Assembly (NCBI RefSeq): GCF_014646755.1
Contig: NZ_BMNW01000008.1
Location: 186,001-250,000 of the forward strand
Length of the DNA stretch: 64,000 bases
DNA from: Pseudomonas asuensis
GTDB lineage: Bacteria > Pseudomonadota > Gammaproteobacteria > Pseudomonadales > Pseudomonadaceae
Reading direction: 5' to 3'
Below are positions 1 through 9,124 of this stretch, piece after piece; the stretch's first letter is position 1, and each line of letters starts with the position of its first letter. The notes beneath the pieces are model-generated. The model did no database searches, had not been told where the DNA came from, and worked only from the letters and a program-made list of their open reading frames with translations. A program made the translations under genes and the position numbers.

Positions 1-155
1 TGCTCAGCTTACGCGAAACCCTCAACACGGAAGTCCGTTCTCTACTGGACAGCAAGATCCAGCACGGCCTTGATGACACCGAAGCCAACCTCAAGCAGTT
101 AGGTGATCACCTGAGAGCCTTGCACAAGGCTTCGGGAGGACTGGAGCTGCCTTAA
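1..155 (+). CDS. C-terminal end of an unidentified protein (cut by the window edge)
   Basis: An open frame enters from the left edge and stops at TAA 153-155, leaving about 50 residues. The peptide is hydrophilic and looks alpha-helical, rich in Leu, Glu, Lys and Asp, and ends in GGLELP. I do not recognise the family. The frame is supported by a strong hairpin built around its stop codon, which would suit a transcription end. The start and any domains lie outside the window. Confidence 0.55.
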   Translation, partial: LSLRETLNTEVRSLLDSKIQHGLDDTEANLKQLGDHLRALHKASGGLELP

Positions 156-164
156 AGGCAGCTC
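144..164 (+). terminator. Hairpin with the stop codon as its loop
   Basis: GAGCTGCCT (144-152) pairs perfectly with AGGCAGCTC (156-164), and the three-base loop is the TAA stop codon itself. Only a weak pyrimidine-rich tail (TCTGCTTTC) follows, so this may be a weak terminator or an mRNA 3' end stabiliser. Confidence 0.45.
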
Positions 165-259
165 TCTGCTTTCTTCGACGCGTCACTAAGCACTGTGAGC
201 TGCTAGCATGGTCAATACTTTAGCTTATAACGATAAAAAACCTACTGACCGACCCCACC

Positions 260-1186
260 GTGACTACGATTCTTCTTGCTCTCTGGCCGCTATTCGCTCT
301 TATCGTGGCGGGATATTGGATGCGCCGAAAAGGCTTTCCTGGCGAGGCCTTTTGGCCAGCTGCGGATCGGCTTAACTACTTCCTGCTTTTTCCGGCGCTC
401 CTGTTCAACAACCTTGCTACAGCGCCGCTCAATGATCCTGCGCTGGCACATCTGGCACTGGCAGCCCTGACGGGACTAGGGCTTTTATGGGCCGCGCTGC
501 TGATTGCCAGGCGTTATTATCATTGGCCCGCCGAGCGGTTTGGTGTCATTGCTCAGAGCACACTGCGTTTCAATACTTATTTAGGACTGGCGACAGTCGG
601 CAGCCTGCTGGGTAAGACAGGCCTGGGACAGGCCGCGTTGATATTGGCTCTGATGGTCCCCACCGTGAATGTCATGTCGGTCTGGGCATTGAAAGCCGAG
701 CGCGGCGCTCGCTTGGGAGAATTATTGCTCCCGGTGTTGCGTAACCCACTTATTTTGGCTTGCGCAGCAGGCGCATTGGTCAATTTACTTGGTTGGGGGT
801 TACCCTTTGGAACGGATCGTCTGCTGGGCCTTCTGGCGGCCACCAGTTTACCGCTAGGGCTTTTTTGCGTAGGCGCTGCCTTGCAACTCCAACAGATTGC
901 CGGTGAATGGCGGGCCATTGGCATGATGACTTTGTTTCGTCTGTTAGCTTGCCCTCTTCTGGCAGGGTTGATTGCTCATCTTTTAGGCCTGCCGCCACAT
1001 GAACGACTGCTACTTGTTCTCTTTTTCTCGCTACCTACAGCTCCGACCGCGTATGCCTTGACTCGCCAACTGGGCGGCGACAGTGCGCTAATGGCAGGCG
1101 TAATCACATTGCAAACACTTGTGGCAGTACTCACATTACCGCTGGTAATTTCGCTGCTGGGGGGCAGCCTCCCGCAAGGTTCATGA
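260..1186 (+). CDS. AEC family (auxin efflux carrier type) transporter
   Basis: A 308-residue, strongly hydrophobic inner-membrane protein with about ten predicted membrane segments from the N-terminus (LLALWPLFALIVAGYW) to the C-terminus (ITLQTLVAVLTLPLVISLLGG). The repeated small-residue helices and the segment with PTAPTAYALTRQLGGD are typical of the AEC permeases, whose bacterial members move malonate, malate or other small organic acids. The start is GTG at 260; no strong ribosome binding site is visible, so a nearby alternative start is possible. It stands alone, with about 225 bases before the next gene. Family assignment is reasonably secure; the substrate is unknown. Confidence 0.75.
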   Translation: MTTILLALWPLFALIVAGYWMRRKGFPGEAFWPAADRLNYFLLFPALLFNNLATAPLNDPALAHLALAALTGLGLLWAALLIARRYYHWPAERFGVIAQSTLRFNTYLGLATVGSLLGKTGLGQAALILALMVPTVNVMSVWALKAERGARLGELLLPVLRNPLILACAAGALVNLLGWGLPFGTDRLLGLLAATSLPLGLFCVGAALQLQQIAGEWRAIGMMTLFRLLACPLLAGLIAHLLGLPPHERLLLVLFFSLPTAPTAYALTRQLGGDSALMAGVITLQTLVAVLTLPLVISLLGGSLPQGS

Positions 1187-1411
1187 AAGCTTGCCCGGTT
1201 AGGATCAATTATCCAAAGGGTTAATGGCCCACTTATGGCAACTGCCATGACGTGTACCTGCGGTCTAACAAAAACAAAGGATTAAATCCATGCCTCGCTT
1301 GCTCCCTACAATGGTCTCAGCCGCTCCACGCCCCTCCATACGCTACTCGTGATCCCTGAATCGCGCTTCGGTCGTTTCTTTACCTTTCACGCGTAACCGT
1401 TGGAGCTTTCC

Positions 1412-2749
1412 ATGCTGACATTCCTTGGCTTCGCCATGGTCGTGACCTTCATGTTCCTGATCATGACCAAGCGGCTTACCCCCCTCATCGCGTTGACCAT
1501 GGTGCCGATTCTCTTTGCCGTACTGGCATGGGCACTGGGTACTCACTTTGCCAGCCTTGGGCATATCCAGCTCAACTCGCTTGGCCCTATGATGCTGGAT
1601 GGCTTGCGTACACTGGCACCTACCGGTGTGATGTTGCTATTCGCCATTCTGTACTTTGCCATCATGATCGATACCGGCCTGTTTGATCCGGCTGTTCGAT
1701 GGATCCTGAGGCTGGTCAAGGGTGACCCCTTAAAGGTTGCCATCGGAACGGTATTCCTGACCCTGGTCGTGTCGCTTGATGGAGACGGCTCGACGACCTA
1801 CATGATCTGTGTAGCGGCCATGTTCCCGCTATACAAACGCTTGGGAATGAATCCGCTGATCATGACGTGTCTGATGCTACTGTCCAGTGGCATCATGAAC
1901 CTCACCCCTTGGGGCGGCCCTACCGCCCGTGCGGCCAGTGCGTTGCATGTAGACCCGGCAGATGTCTTCGTACCCATGATCCCTGCCATGCTGGCCAGCA
2001 TTGTATGGCTGTTTGTCCTGGCCTATTTATACGGACGCCGCGAGCGTGCGCGACTGGGCATTCTACAAATCCATGAAAGCGAAGGTGCCAAAGTTACTGT
2101 TTCCCAATGCGAAGAGGCACGTCGCCCTCACCTGCGCTGGTTCAACGGTCTCCTAACCCTGGTACTGATGGCAGCACTGGTCAAGGGCATCCTGCCAATG
2201 CCGGTCCTGTTCATGATTGCCTTTGGCATAGCCATGACTATCAACTACCGCAACATCGATCTGCAGAAACAGCGTGTTGCCGCTCATGCAGAAAATGTTC
2301 TGGCAGTGGTTTCGCTGATTTTCGCCGCTGGCATCTTTACAGGCATCCTCTCGGGCACCGGCATGGTGGACGCCATGTCCAAAAGCCTTCTGGCTGTGAT
2401 CCCTGAGGCGCTTGGCCCGTATATGGCCGTCATCACGGCGCTGGTAAGCATGCCCTTTACCTTTTTCATCTCCAACGATGCCTTCTACTTCGGTGTATTG
2501 CCTGTCTTGGCAGAAGCAGCCGGCCATTATGGTATTGCCCCAGTAGAGATTGCCCGTGCGTCCATCATCGGCCAGCCTGTGCACCTGTTAAGCCCATTAG
2601 TGCCCTCAACTTACCTACTCGTCGGTTTAGCCAAAGTGGAGTTTGGTGACCATCAGCGCTTCACGTTGAAGTGGGCGGTCGTGACATGCATGGCTATGCT
2701 GGTAACAGCTTTGTTACTAGGTGTGTTTCCACTGTTCAGCGGCGCTTGA
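1412..2749 (+). CDS. CitMHS family citrate/carboxylate-cation symporter
   Basis: A 445-residue polytopic membrane protein. The start MLTFLGFAMVVTFMFLIMTKR, the GDGSTTYMICVAAMFPLYKRLGM region and the LTPWGGPTARAASAL motif are characteristic of the CitMHS family (CitM/CitH of Bacillus), which imports citrate complexed with Mg2+ or another divalent ion together with protons. The ATG at 1412 is preferred over the upstream TTG at 1400 because GGAG sits six bases in front of it. The neighbouring AEC and TerC proteins suggest a small transport block, but nothing shows co-regulation. Substrate and metal preference are inferred from the family. Confidence 0.83.
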   Translation: MLTFLGFAMVVTFMFLIMTKRLTPLIALTMVPILFAVLAWALGTHFASLGHIQLNSLGPMMLDGLRTLAPTGVMLLFAILYFAIMIDTGLFDPAVRWILRLVKGDPLKVAIGTVFLTLVVSLDGDGSTTYMICVAAMFPLYKRLGMNPLIMTCLMLLSSGIMNLTPWGGPTARAASALHVDPADVFVPMIPAMLASIVWLFVLAYLYGRRERARLGILQIHESEGAKVTVSQCEEARRPHLRWFNGLLTLVLMAALVKGILPMPVLFMIAFGIAMTINYRNIDLQKQRVAAHAENVLAVVSLIFAAGIFTGILSGTGMVDAMSKSLLAVIPEALGPYMAVITALVSMPFTFFISNDAFYFGVLPVLAEAAGHYGIAPVEIARASIIGQPVHLLSPLVPSTYLLVGLAKVEFGDHQRFTLKWAVVTCMAMLVTALLLGVFPLFSGA

Positions 2750-2835
2750 ACTAACAGAATTTTCACATTTGCCTGATTAGCTTTGTCGGTTTGTTTTCGG
2801 CACCGGTCGTGCCGACGTTAATGAGAGGAATTGGA

Positions 2836-3600
2836 ATGGAGTGGCTGACCAGCCCGGAAATCTGGGTGGCTTTTTTTACCCTGACTGCCCTGGAAATCGT
2901 TTTAGGTATCGATAACATCATCATGATTTCGATCTTGGTGAGCCGTATGCCCAAGGCGATGCAACCACGCACACGCTTCTTCGGCCTGGCTCTGGCCATG
3001 GTAACGCGCATCCTGCTGCTGCTTTCGATCACTTGGGTGATGCGCCTGACGGCTGATTTATTCCATGTGTTTGGCCAAGGCATTTCTGGACGCGATCTCA
3101 TCCTGTTCTTTGGCGGCCTGTTTCTTCTGTACAAGAGCAGTACCGAGATCTATCACGGCCTAGAGGGCGAAGAGGAAGAGAGTGACGAACCCAGTGCCAA
3201 GGGTGGTAGCTTTATCTCTACCATCGTGCAGATAGCGATCATCGATATCGTATTTTCACTGGACTCAGTCATTACCGCTGTGGGTATGGTGCAACATGTA
3301 CCGGTCATGGTTGCGGCAATCATTGTTGCGGTGCTGGTGATGATGCTGGCAGCCGGTGGTATCAGCAGTTTTATCGACAAGCACCCCAGTCTGAAGATGC
3401 TCGCGCTTTCCTTCCTGATTGTCGTAGGTACAGTGCTGATTGCTGAAAGCTTTGAAATTCATGTACCTAAAGGCTACGTCTACTTTGCAATGGCGTTCTC
3501 GCTAGCGGTAGAAGCCATCAACATCCGTATGCGTACCGCAGCGGCTCGCAAGAGAGCCCAAGAAGGGCATCCTGTAAAACTGCGCAAGAACACGCCGTAA
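2836..3600 (+). CDS. TerC family integral membrane protein
   Basis: A 254-residue membrane protein with the two family signatures: Glu20/Asp26 in LEIVLGIDNIIM and Asp143 in DIVFSLDSVITA. These acidic residues line the proposed metal path in TerC/Alx proteins, several of which export manganese or protect exported metalloenzymes. A cytoplasmic acidic stretch (EGEEEESDE) separates the two halves. The ATG at 2836 has AGAGGAA upstream and is chosen over the longer TTG start at 2791. A leader hairpin (2797-2815) precedes the gene, but I could not match it to the yybP-ykoY manganese riboswitch. A strong terminator follows directly. Confidence 0.8.
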   Translation: MEWLTSPEIWVAFFTLTALEIVLGIDNIIMISILVSRMPKAMQPRTRFFGLALAMVTRILLLLSITWVMRLTADLFHVFGQGISGRDLILFFGGLFLLYKSSTEIYHGLEGEEEESDEPSAKGGSFISTIVQIAIIDIVFSLDSVITAVGMVQHVPVMVAAIIVAVLVMMLAAGGISSFIDKHPSLKMLALSFLIVVGTVLIAESFEIHVPKGYVYFAMAFSLAVEAINIRMRTAAARKRAQEGHPVKLRKNTP

Positions 3601-3615
3601 AGTTTACGGTTATGA

Positions 3616-3641
3616 AAGCCCCGGTTTGCCGGGGCTTTTTT
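3616..3641 (+). terminator. Rho-independent terminator of the TerC gene
   Basis: AAGCCCCGG, loop TTTG, CCGGGGCTT, then an uninterrupted T run to 3641, 16 bases behind the TerC stop codon. Confidence 0.92.
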
Positions 3642-3667
3642 ATGGCCTTTTCTTTTTATAAGCGCAT

Positions 3668-3704
3668 AAAAAAGCCCACCCGCCTTTAAGCGAGTGGGCT
3701 TTTT
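3668..3704 (-). terminator. Rho-independent terminator of typA
   Basis: The stem AGCCCAC-C-CGC / GCG-A-GTGGGCT is flanked by A and T runs on both sides. It lies 18 bases behind the typA stop codon on the minus strand and could also act as a second stop for the plus-strand TerC transcript. Confidence 0.85.
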
Positions 3705-3722
3705 AGTTGCGCGGCCGGGGTC

Positions 3723-5543
3723 TTACACCTTGCTGCGCTCGTAACGCTTACGGTCGTTTTCGTTCAGCAGCTTCTTGCGCAGACGAATCGACTTGGGTGT
3801 CACTTCAACCAGCTCATCTTCTGCGATGAACTCCAGTGCCTGCTCAAGGGTAAACTTGATTGGCGGAACCAGAGCAATCACTTCGTCCTTACCGGAAGCA
3901 CGCATGTTATCGAGCTTCTTGCCCTTGGTGGGGTTCAGCACGAGGTCATTGTCACGGCTGTTGATACCGCACAGCTGGCCTTCATAGATTTCATCGCCAG
4001 GCGCGAGGAACAGCTTGCCGCGGCTCTGCAGAGTTTCCAGCGAGTACGTCAGTGCAGTACCGGTAGCCATGGACACCAGCACACCGTTCTGACGGTTAGT
4101 CACTTCGCCAGCCTTGATCGGACCATAGTGGCTGAAGGTCGACGTCAGGATGCCAGTACCAGAGGTCATGGTCAGGAAGTTGTTACGGAAGCCGATCAGA
4201 CCACGTGCTGGAATGGTGTACTCCAGGCGAACACGGCCTTTCCCGTCAGGGATCATATTGGTCAGATCACCTTTACGCAGACCCATTTGCTCCATAACGG
4301 GGCCTTGGTGCTGCTCTTCGATGTCGATGGTGACGTTCTCGTACGGCTCCTGCTTCTCGCCGGCCTCGTTCTCGATGATCACCACTTCCGGACGGCCTAC
4401 AGCCAGTTCGAAACCCTCGCGACGCATGTTCTCGATCAGTACTGACAGGTGTAGCTCACCACGACCAGAAACCTTGAACTTCTCAGGAGATTCGCCCTGC
4501 TCAACGCGCAGTGCCACGTTGTGCAGCAGCTCCTTGTCCAGACGGTCCTTGATGTTACGGCTGGTTACGAACTTGCCTTCCTTGCCAGCGAATGGCGAGT
4601 CATTGACCTGGAAGGTCATCGAAACGGTCGGCTGGTCAACGGTCAGCGGCGGCAGCGCCTCGACGGTCTGCTGGTCGCACAGGGTATCGGAAATGAACAG
4701 CTCGTCCATGCCGCTGACGCAAACGATATCGCCAGCCTGGGCTTCTGGAACCTCAACGCGCTGCAGGCCATGGTGACCCATGATCTTCAGGATACGGCCG
4801 TTGCGTTTCTTACCGTCAGCACCAACAGCCGTTACAGGTGTATTGGCCTTGATGGTGCCGCGTGCGATACGGCCAATGCCGATCACGCCGAGGAAGCTGC
4901 TGTAGTCCAGCTGGGAGATTTGCATCTGGAACGGACCATTCACATCAACCTGGGGAGCCGGTACGTGATCGATGATGGCCTGGAACACGGCATCCATGTT
5001 GTCATCCATCTTCTCGTAGTCCATGCCGGCAATGCCGTTCAGGGCACTGGCATACACGATCGGGAAGTCCAGCTGCTCATCGGTAGCGCCCAGGTTGTCG
5101 AACAGGTCGAAAATCTGGTCAACAACCCAGTCAGGACGCGCGCCCGGACGGTCGATCTTGTTCACGATCACGATTGGACGCAGACCGGCCTTGAATGCCT
5201 TCTGAGTCACGAAACGGGTCTGTGGCATAGGACCGTCTTGAGCGTCAACCACCAGCAGTACGGAGTCAACCATCGACATGACACGCTCTACTTCACCGCC
5301 GAAGTCGGCGTGACCGGGTGTATCCACGATGTTGATGTTGTAGCCGTTCCACTTGATCGCCGTGTTCTTGGCCAGGATGGTAATACCACGCTCTCTTTCC
5401 TGGTCGTTGGAGTCCATGACGCGCTCGCCTTCGGCTTCCTTGCGGTCCAGCGTACCGGACAGCTTCAGCAGCTTGTCTACCAGCGTAGTTTTGCCATGGT
5501 CAACGTGGGCGATAATGGCGATATTACGAAGATTCTCGATCAC
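3723..5543 (-). CDS. typA: Ribosome-binding GTPase TypA/BipA
   Basis: A 606-residue translational GTPase related to EF-G and LepA that binds ribosomes and supports 50S assembly and growth under stress or cold. Visible motifs are G1 AHVDHGKT (about residues 12-19), G3 DTPGH, G4 NKID, the switch region RERGITILAKNT and the C-terminal TypA domain with NMRASGKDE and TPKSIRLRKK. The start is taken as GTG at 5543, because known Pseudomonas TypA proteins begin at the equivalent of VIENLRNIAIIAHVDHGKT; a TTG seven codons upstream is also open. It is transcribed away from thiI, which lies upstream on the same strand, and ends at a good terminator. Confidence 0.96.
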   Translation of the reverse strand: MIENLRNIAIIAHVDHGKTTLVDKLLKLSGTLDRKEAEGERVMDSNDQERERGITILAKNTAIKWNGYNINIVDTPGHADFGGEVERVMSMVDSVLLVVDAQDGPMPQTRFVTQKAFKAGLRPIVIVNKIDRPGARPDWVVDQIFDLFDNLGATDEQLDFPIVYASALNGIAGMDYEKMDDNMDAVFQAIIDHVPAPQVDVNGPFQMQISQLDYSSFLGVIGIGRIARGTIKANTPVTAVGADGKKRNGRILKIMGHHGLQRVEVPEAQAGDIVCVSGMDELFISDTLCDQQTVEALPPLTVDQPTVSMTFQVNDSPFAGKEGKFVTSRNIKDRLDKELLHNVALRVEQGESPEKFKVSGRGELHLSVLIENMRREGFELAVGRPEVVIIENEAGEKQEPYENVTIDIEEQHQGPVMEQMGLRKGDLTNMIPDGKGRVRLEYTIPARGLIGFRNNFLTMTSGTGILTSTFSHYGPIKAGEVTNRQNGVLVSMATGTALTYSLETLQSRGKLFLAPGDEIYEGQLCGINSRDNDLVLNPTKGKKLDNMRASGKDEVIALVPPIKFTLEQALEFIAEDELVEVTPKSIRLRKKLLNENDRKRYERSKV

Positions 5544-5650
5544 TTTTTTAAGTCTCGTTATCAAGTTGAGCCGGGCCGCAGCGGCTGATCACAGCAAGCC
5601 CGACACGACATTCATCAGAATTCATTCAAGCCCAAAGGGCATTTAATCCA

Positions 5651-5681
5651 GAAAACAAAGGCGCTGTTGGTTTTTGCGCCT
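5651..5681 (-). terminator. Probable terminator downstream of thiI
   Basis: On the minus strand AGGCGC, an 11-base loop, GCGCCT and then TTTGTTTTC. The stem is short (6 bp) and the U tract interrupted, but the position between thiI and typA fits. Confidence 0.55.
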
Positions 5682-5760
5682 GTGGACAGCCAGACCGGCC
5701 TGCCCTCAGCCCCGGTCGGGAGGGCGATGGCGAATGCTGCCGCCAAACAGCCCGGGCTGT

Positions 5761-7215
5761 TTAGTCCGGGCGATAAACACGTACATTCGCATGCCCCTCA
5801 TTGAGCAGATGATGAGCATGCAGGCGACTCATGACACCTTTGTCACAGTAAAGAAGGTACTGGCGACTTTCATCCAGTTCCTTGAATCGATTGTTTAGCG
5901 CAAAGAACGGCATGGCCTGAACTTCGACACCGTCTACGGCCAGAGGGTCATCCTCCTGGCTATCCGGGTGACGGATATCCAGTACGATCTGGCCCGGCAG
6001 CGCCTGGCTGACTTCTTCAACCTTCAGGTCCTTGCCAAGCTCATCGATTACCTTGTCAACAGTCATCATCGTAGCGCGCTCAAGGGCTGCGTCCAGGATG
6101 GCCATGTCGAATTTGGTTTCTTCGTGCTCGATACGGAAGCCTTTGGCCTTGGTTGTCGGGTTTACTGAAATCACGCCACAGTACTCTGGCATGTGCTTGG
6201 CAAACGCCGCGGTACCGATTCGCTCGGCCGTATCGATGATGTCCTGCTTGTGGCTGGCCAGAAGCGGACGCAGCACCAGTGTATCGGTAACGCGGTCAAT
6301 TACCGCTAGGTTTGGCAAGGTCTGGCTGGAAACCTGCGAGATCGCCTCGCCCGTGACCAGCGCATCGATGTCCAGCCGCTCGGCCATACGGCTGGCAGCG
6401 CGTAGCATCATGCGCTTGAGGATAACACCCATCTGGCTGTCATCGACCTTGGTCAGGATTTCGCCCACTACCTCTTCAAATGGCACGCTGATGAACAGCA
6501 CGCGCTGGGAACGACCAAACTTTTCCCACAGGTAGTGTGCTACTTCCATAACGCCCAACTCATGGGCACGTCCGCCCAGGTTGAAGAAGCAGAAGTGACT
6601 GACCAGACCGCGACGCATCATCTGATAGGCCGCTACCGTCGAATCGTAACCGCCGGACATGAGCACCAGCACCTGTTCGAGGGCTCCCAGGGGATAACCA
6701 CCCAGGCCATCGTGCTGGCGATCAATCACAAACAGCCGGTCATGGCGAATTTCGATGCGCGCAAGCACTTCGGGATCTTTAAGAGAAATGCCTGCACCCT
6801 CACAGCGCTGGCGCAGTCCCCCACCAACATAGCGCTCTACATCCATAGAGCTGAAATCGTGCTTGCCCGCCCGCTTGCAGCGTAGGGAGAACACCTTGCC
6901 GCGAATGCGCTCACCAAAATGCTGGATGCATTTGTCGAGAATATCTTCGAAGTCGCCTAACGGATATTCATGGACTTCAAGGAAGTGACCAACTCCAGGC
7001 GTGCAGGTCAATCGGTCGATCATCTCCCGCAGGACTTTCGACTCGGTCTGCTGTGTTTCGACTTCCAGGTTATCCCATTCACCTTCCACCGTCAGGTTCG
7101 GGTCCAGATCTCTCAAGACCACCCGGATGTTCTTCGCCAACTGGCGAATGAAACGCTTACGCACCGGACGACTTTTGATAGTGATTTCCGGAAAGACTTT
7201 GACGATGAGCTTCAT
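5761..7215 (-). CDS. thiI: tRNA 4-thiouridine sulfurtransferase ThiI
   Basis: A 484-residue enzyme that transfers sulfur from a cysteine desulfurase to uridine 8 of tRNA and also feeds thiazole synthesis for thiamine. Domain order: N-terminal ferredoxin-like segment ([15 protein letters not shown]), THUMP domain, adenylating PP-loop domain with SGGYDS near residue 187, and a C-terminal rhodanese domain with the active cysteine at about 457 in YCDKGVMS. The rhodanese extension marks the long, thiamine-competent form. The start is ATG at 7215, which matches the known protein beginning; no clear ribosome binding site is visible and upstream TTG codons stay open. The divergent glnA control region begins immediately upstream. 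Confidence 0.95.
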   Translation of the reverse strand: MKLIVKVFPEITIKSRPVRKRFIRQLAKNIRVVLRDLDPNLTVEGEWDNLEVETQQTESKVLREMIDRLTCTPGVGHFLEVHEYPLGDFEDILDKCIQHFGERIRGKVFSLRCKRAGKHDFSSMDVERYVGGGLRQRCEGAGISLKDPEVLARIEIRHDRLFVIDRQHDGLGGYPLGALEQVLVLMSGGYDSTVAAYQMMRRGLVSHFCFFNLGGRAHELGVMEVAHYLWEKFGRSQRVLFISVPFEEVVGEILTKVDDSQMGVILKRMMLRAASRMAERLDIDALVTGEAISQVSSQTLPNLAVIDRVTDTLVLRPLLASHKQDIIDTAERIGTAAFAKHMPEYCGVISVNPTTKAKGFRIEHEETKFDMAILDAALERATMMTVDKVIDELGKDLKVEEVSQALPGQIVLDIRHPDSQEDDPLAVDGVEVQAMPFFALNNRFKELDESRQYLLYCDKGVMSRLHAHHLLNEGHANVRVYRPD

Positions 7216-7306
7216 GAAATTTAAAGAAGAGCGGAAACGGCGAGAAAAGGTCGACAAGTATAGCTCAAACTGAAAGCTCTGACTTCCATTGGTCTAAATA
7301 CATAAA

Positions 7307-7323
7307 AGCACCAATTTGGTGCT
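7307..7323. promoter_or_regulatory. NtrC binding box 1 of glnA
   Basis: AGCACCAATTTGGTGCT is a near-perfect match to the NtrC operator consensus TGCACCA-N3-TGGTGCA. Its centre lies about 138 bases before the start site predicted from the sigma-54 promoter. Confidence 0.85.
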
Positions 7324-7336
7324 ATAAAAAAACTAG

Positions 7337-7353
7337 AGCACGCTTTTGGTGCT
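7337..7353. promoter_or_regulatory. NtrC binding box 2 of glnA
   Basis: AGCACGCTTTTGGTGCT has one perfect and one near-perfect half site. Its centre is 30 bases (about three helical turns) from box 1 and about 108 bases before the predicted glnA start site. Two boxes on one face of the helix fit cooperative NtrC binding. Confidence 0.82.
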
Positions 7354-7426
7354 CAGCGGTCTACTGTAAATGCATGGCTCATAGCAAAAGCCTAGTGTTA
7401 GTGCGGCACTGTCCATTACGGGGCAC

Positions 7427-7442
7427 TGGCACGCTACTTGCT
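7427..7442 (+). promoter_or_regulatory. Sigma-54 promoter of glnA
   Basis: TGGCAC-N5-TTGCT matches the -24/-12 consensus exactly, with GG at 7428-7429 and GC at 7440-7441 at the required spacing. Transcription is predicted to start near 7453, giving a leader of about 130 bases before glnA. Confidence 0.9.
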
Positions 7443-7457
7443 CCCTTGTGAGGCAGT

Positions 7458-7560
7458 AGCCCTTAAGCGAGGATAGGGCTCTTCTGAAAGCGCAGCCGTT
7501 TTCAGAAGTGCCCTTGCTACGGGTACACCTGATCCTGGGAGTTACGCCAACCGTTCCCAG
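7458..7560 (+). promoter_or_regulatory. Structured 5' leader of glnA (three hairpins)
   Basis: Directly after the predicted start site the leader holds three inverted repeats: AGCCCT/AGGGCT (7458-7463 and 7475-7480), CTTCTGAAA/TTTCAGAAG (7481-7489 and 7500-7508) and CTGGGA/TCCCAG (7535-7540 and 7555-7560). None carries a U tract, so these are not ordinary terminators. They could affect mRNA stability or translation; no known riboswitch class is recognised. Confidence 0.4.
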
Positions 7561-7583
7561 CCTCAATCCCTCTGGAGGAAAAC

Positions 7584-8990
7584 ATGTCGAAGGCGGTTCA
7601 ACTGATCAACGAAAACGACGTGAAGTGGATAGACCTGCGCTTCACGGATACCAAGGGAAAGCAGCAGCACGTCACTATGCCGGCTCGCGACGCCCTCGAT
7701 GAAGATTTCTTCGAACACGGCAAAATGTTCGATGGCTCCTCGATTGCTGGCTGGAAAGGTATCGAAGCTTCCGACATGATCCTGATGCCGGACGACAGCA
7801 CAGCCGTGCTGGACCCGTTCACTGAAGAGCCGACCCTGATTCTGGTCTGCGACATCATCGAACCGTCCACCATGCAGCCTTACGATCGTGATCCACGCGC
7901 CATCGCCAAGGCCGCTGAAGAATACCTGAAGTCCACGGGTATCGGTGACACTGTATTCGTAGGCCCGGAGCCCGAATTCTTCATCTTCGACGAAGTGAAG
8001 TTCAAGTCCGACATTTCCGGCTCCATGTTCAAGATTTTCTCCGAACAAGCCTCCTGGAATACCGATGCTGATTTCGAGAGCGGCAACAAGGGCCACCGTC
8101 CAGGCGTCAAGGGCGGTTATTTCCCGGTTCCGCCGGTCGATCACGACCACGAAATCCGTACTGCCATGTGTAACGCCCTCGAAGAGATGGGCCTGGTTGT
8201 TGAAGTTCACCACCACGAAGTGGCGACTGCCGGCCAGAACGAGATCGGCGTGAAATTCAATACGCTGGTTGCCAAGGCGGATGAAGTTCAGACGCTGAAA
8301 TACTGCGTGCATAACGTTGCCGATGCCTATGGCAAGACTGTGACCTTTATGCCGAAGCCGCTGTATGGCGATAATGGCTCGGGCATGCACGTTCACATGT
8401 CCATCTCCAAGGATGGCAAGAACACGTTCGCAGGCGAAGGCTATGCCGGTCTGTCCGAAACGGCCCTGTACTTCATTGGTGGCATTATCAAGCATGGCAA
8501 GGCCCTGAACGGCTTTACCAACCCGGCCACCAACTCCTACAAGCGTCTGGTTCCAGGCTTCGAAGCCCCGGTCATGCTGGCTTACTCAGCTCGTAACCGC
8601 TCCGCCTCGATCCGTATTCCTTACGTTTCCAGCCCGAAAGCTCGCCGTATCGAAGCGCGCTTCCCGGATCCGGCTGCCAACCCCTACCTGTGCTTCGCCG
8701 CACTGCTGATGGCTGGCCTGGATGGCATCCAGAACAAGATCCATCCTGGCGATGCCGCTGACAAGAACCTGTACGACCTGCCGCCGGAAGAGGCCAAGCA
8801 GATCCCACAGGTATGTGGCAGCTTGAAGGAAGCTCTGGAATCATTGGATGCCGACCGCGCGTTCCTGACCAAGGGCGGCGTCTTTTCTGATGAGTTCATC
8901 GATACTTACATCGAACTCAAGAGCGAAGAAGAGATCAAGGTTCGCACCTTCGTTCACCCGCTGGAATACGACCTGTACTACAGTGTCTAA
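7584..8990 (+). CDS. glnA: Glutamine synthetase type I (GlnA)
   Basis: A 468-residue cytoplasmic enzyme that makes glutamine from glutamate, ammonia and ATP as a dodecamer. The GSI landmarks are present: the N-terminal beta-grasp, [13 protein letters not shown], the active-site segment [12 protein letters not shown], the ATP-binding [10 protein letters not shown] and the adenylylation loop NLYDLPPEE with Tyr397, which suggests control by the adenylyltransferase GlnE. CTGGAGGAAAAC gives a strong ribosome binding site before the ATG. The promoter region carries two NtrC boxes and a sigma-54 promoter, so expression should rise under nitrogen limitation. A terminator follows, making it a single-gene unit here. 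Confidence 0.98.
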   Translation: MSKAVQLINENDVKWIDLRFTDTKGKQQHVTMPARDALDEDFFEHGKMFDGSSIAGWKGIEASDMILMPDDSTAVLDPFTEEPTLILVCDIIEPSTMQPYDRDPRAIAKAAEEYLKSTGIGDTVFVGPEPEFFIFDEVKFKSDISGSMFKIFSEQASWNTDADFESGNKGHRPGVKGGYFPVPPVDHDHEIRTAMCNALEEMGLVVEVHHHEVATAGQNEIGVKFNTLVAKADEVQTLKYCVHNVADAYGKTVTFMPKPLYGDNGSGMHVHMSISKDGKNTFAGEGYAGLSETALYFIGGIIKHGKALNGFTNPATNSYKRLVPGFEAPVMLAYSARNRSASIRIPYVSSPKARRIEARFPDPAANPYLCFAALLMAGLDGIQNKIHPGDAADKNLYDLPPEEAKQIPQVCGSLKEALESLDADRAFLTKGGVFSDEFIDTYIELKSEEEIKVRTFVHPLEYDLYYSV

Positions 8991-9009
8991 GCCACCGGCT
9001 GTATAGCAG

Positions 9010-9033
9010 AGGCCTCCTTCGGGAGGCCTTTTG
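9010..9033 (+). terminator. Rho-independent terminator of glnA
   Basis: AGGCCTCC, loop TTCG, GGAGGCCT, followed by TTTTG, 20 bases after the glnA stop. Confidence 0.9.
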
Positions 9034-9124
9034 CTTATAGACGCTTGTCATAAGGTCTCGTCAATGCAAGGCTTATGATCTAACTCTTTCTTCATGTGAC
9101 GCCTGCGTCACCCTAGGAACAGGT

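Noticed and set aside
2750..2835. Possible yybP-ykoY manganese riboswitch upstream of the TerC gene, prompted by the hairpin TCGGCAC/GTGCCGA (2797-2815)
   Set aside because: The gap is only 86 bases, and the conserved sequence blocks of that riboswitch are not recognisable. Only a simple hairpin is visible.
4521..5588. A 355-codon plus-strand frame opposite typA
   Set aside because: It is the mirror of a highly conserved typA reading frame; the translation has no family character and no ribosome binding site.
7563..8495. A 310-codon minus-strand frame opposite glnA
   Set aside because: Antisense shadow of glnA caused by codon bias; it has no recognisable domain.
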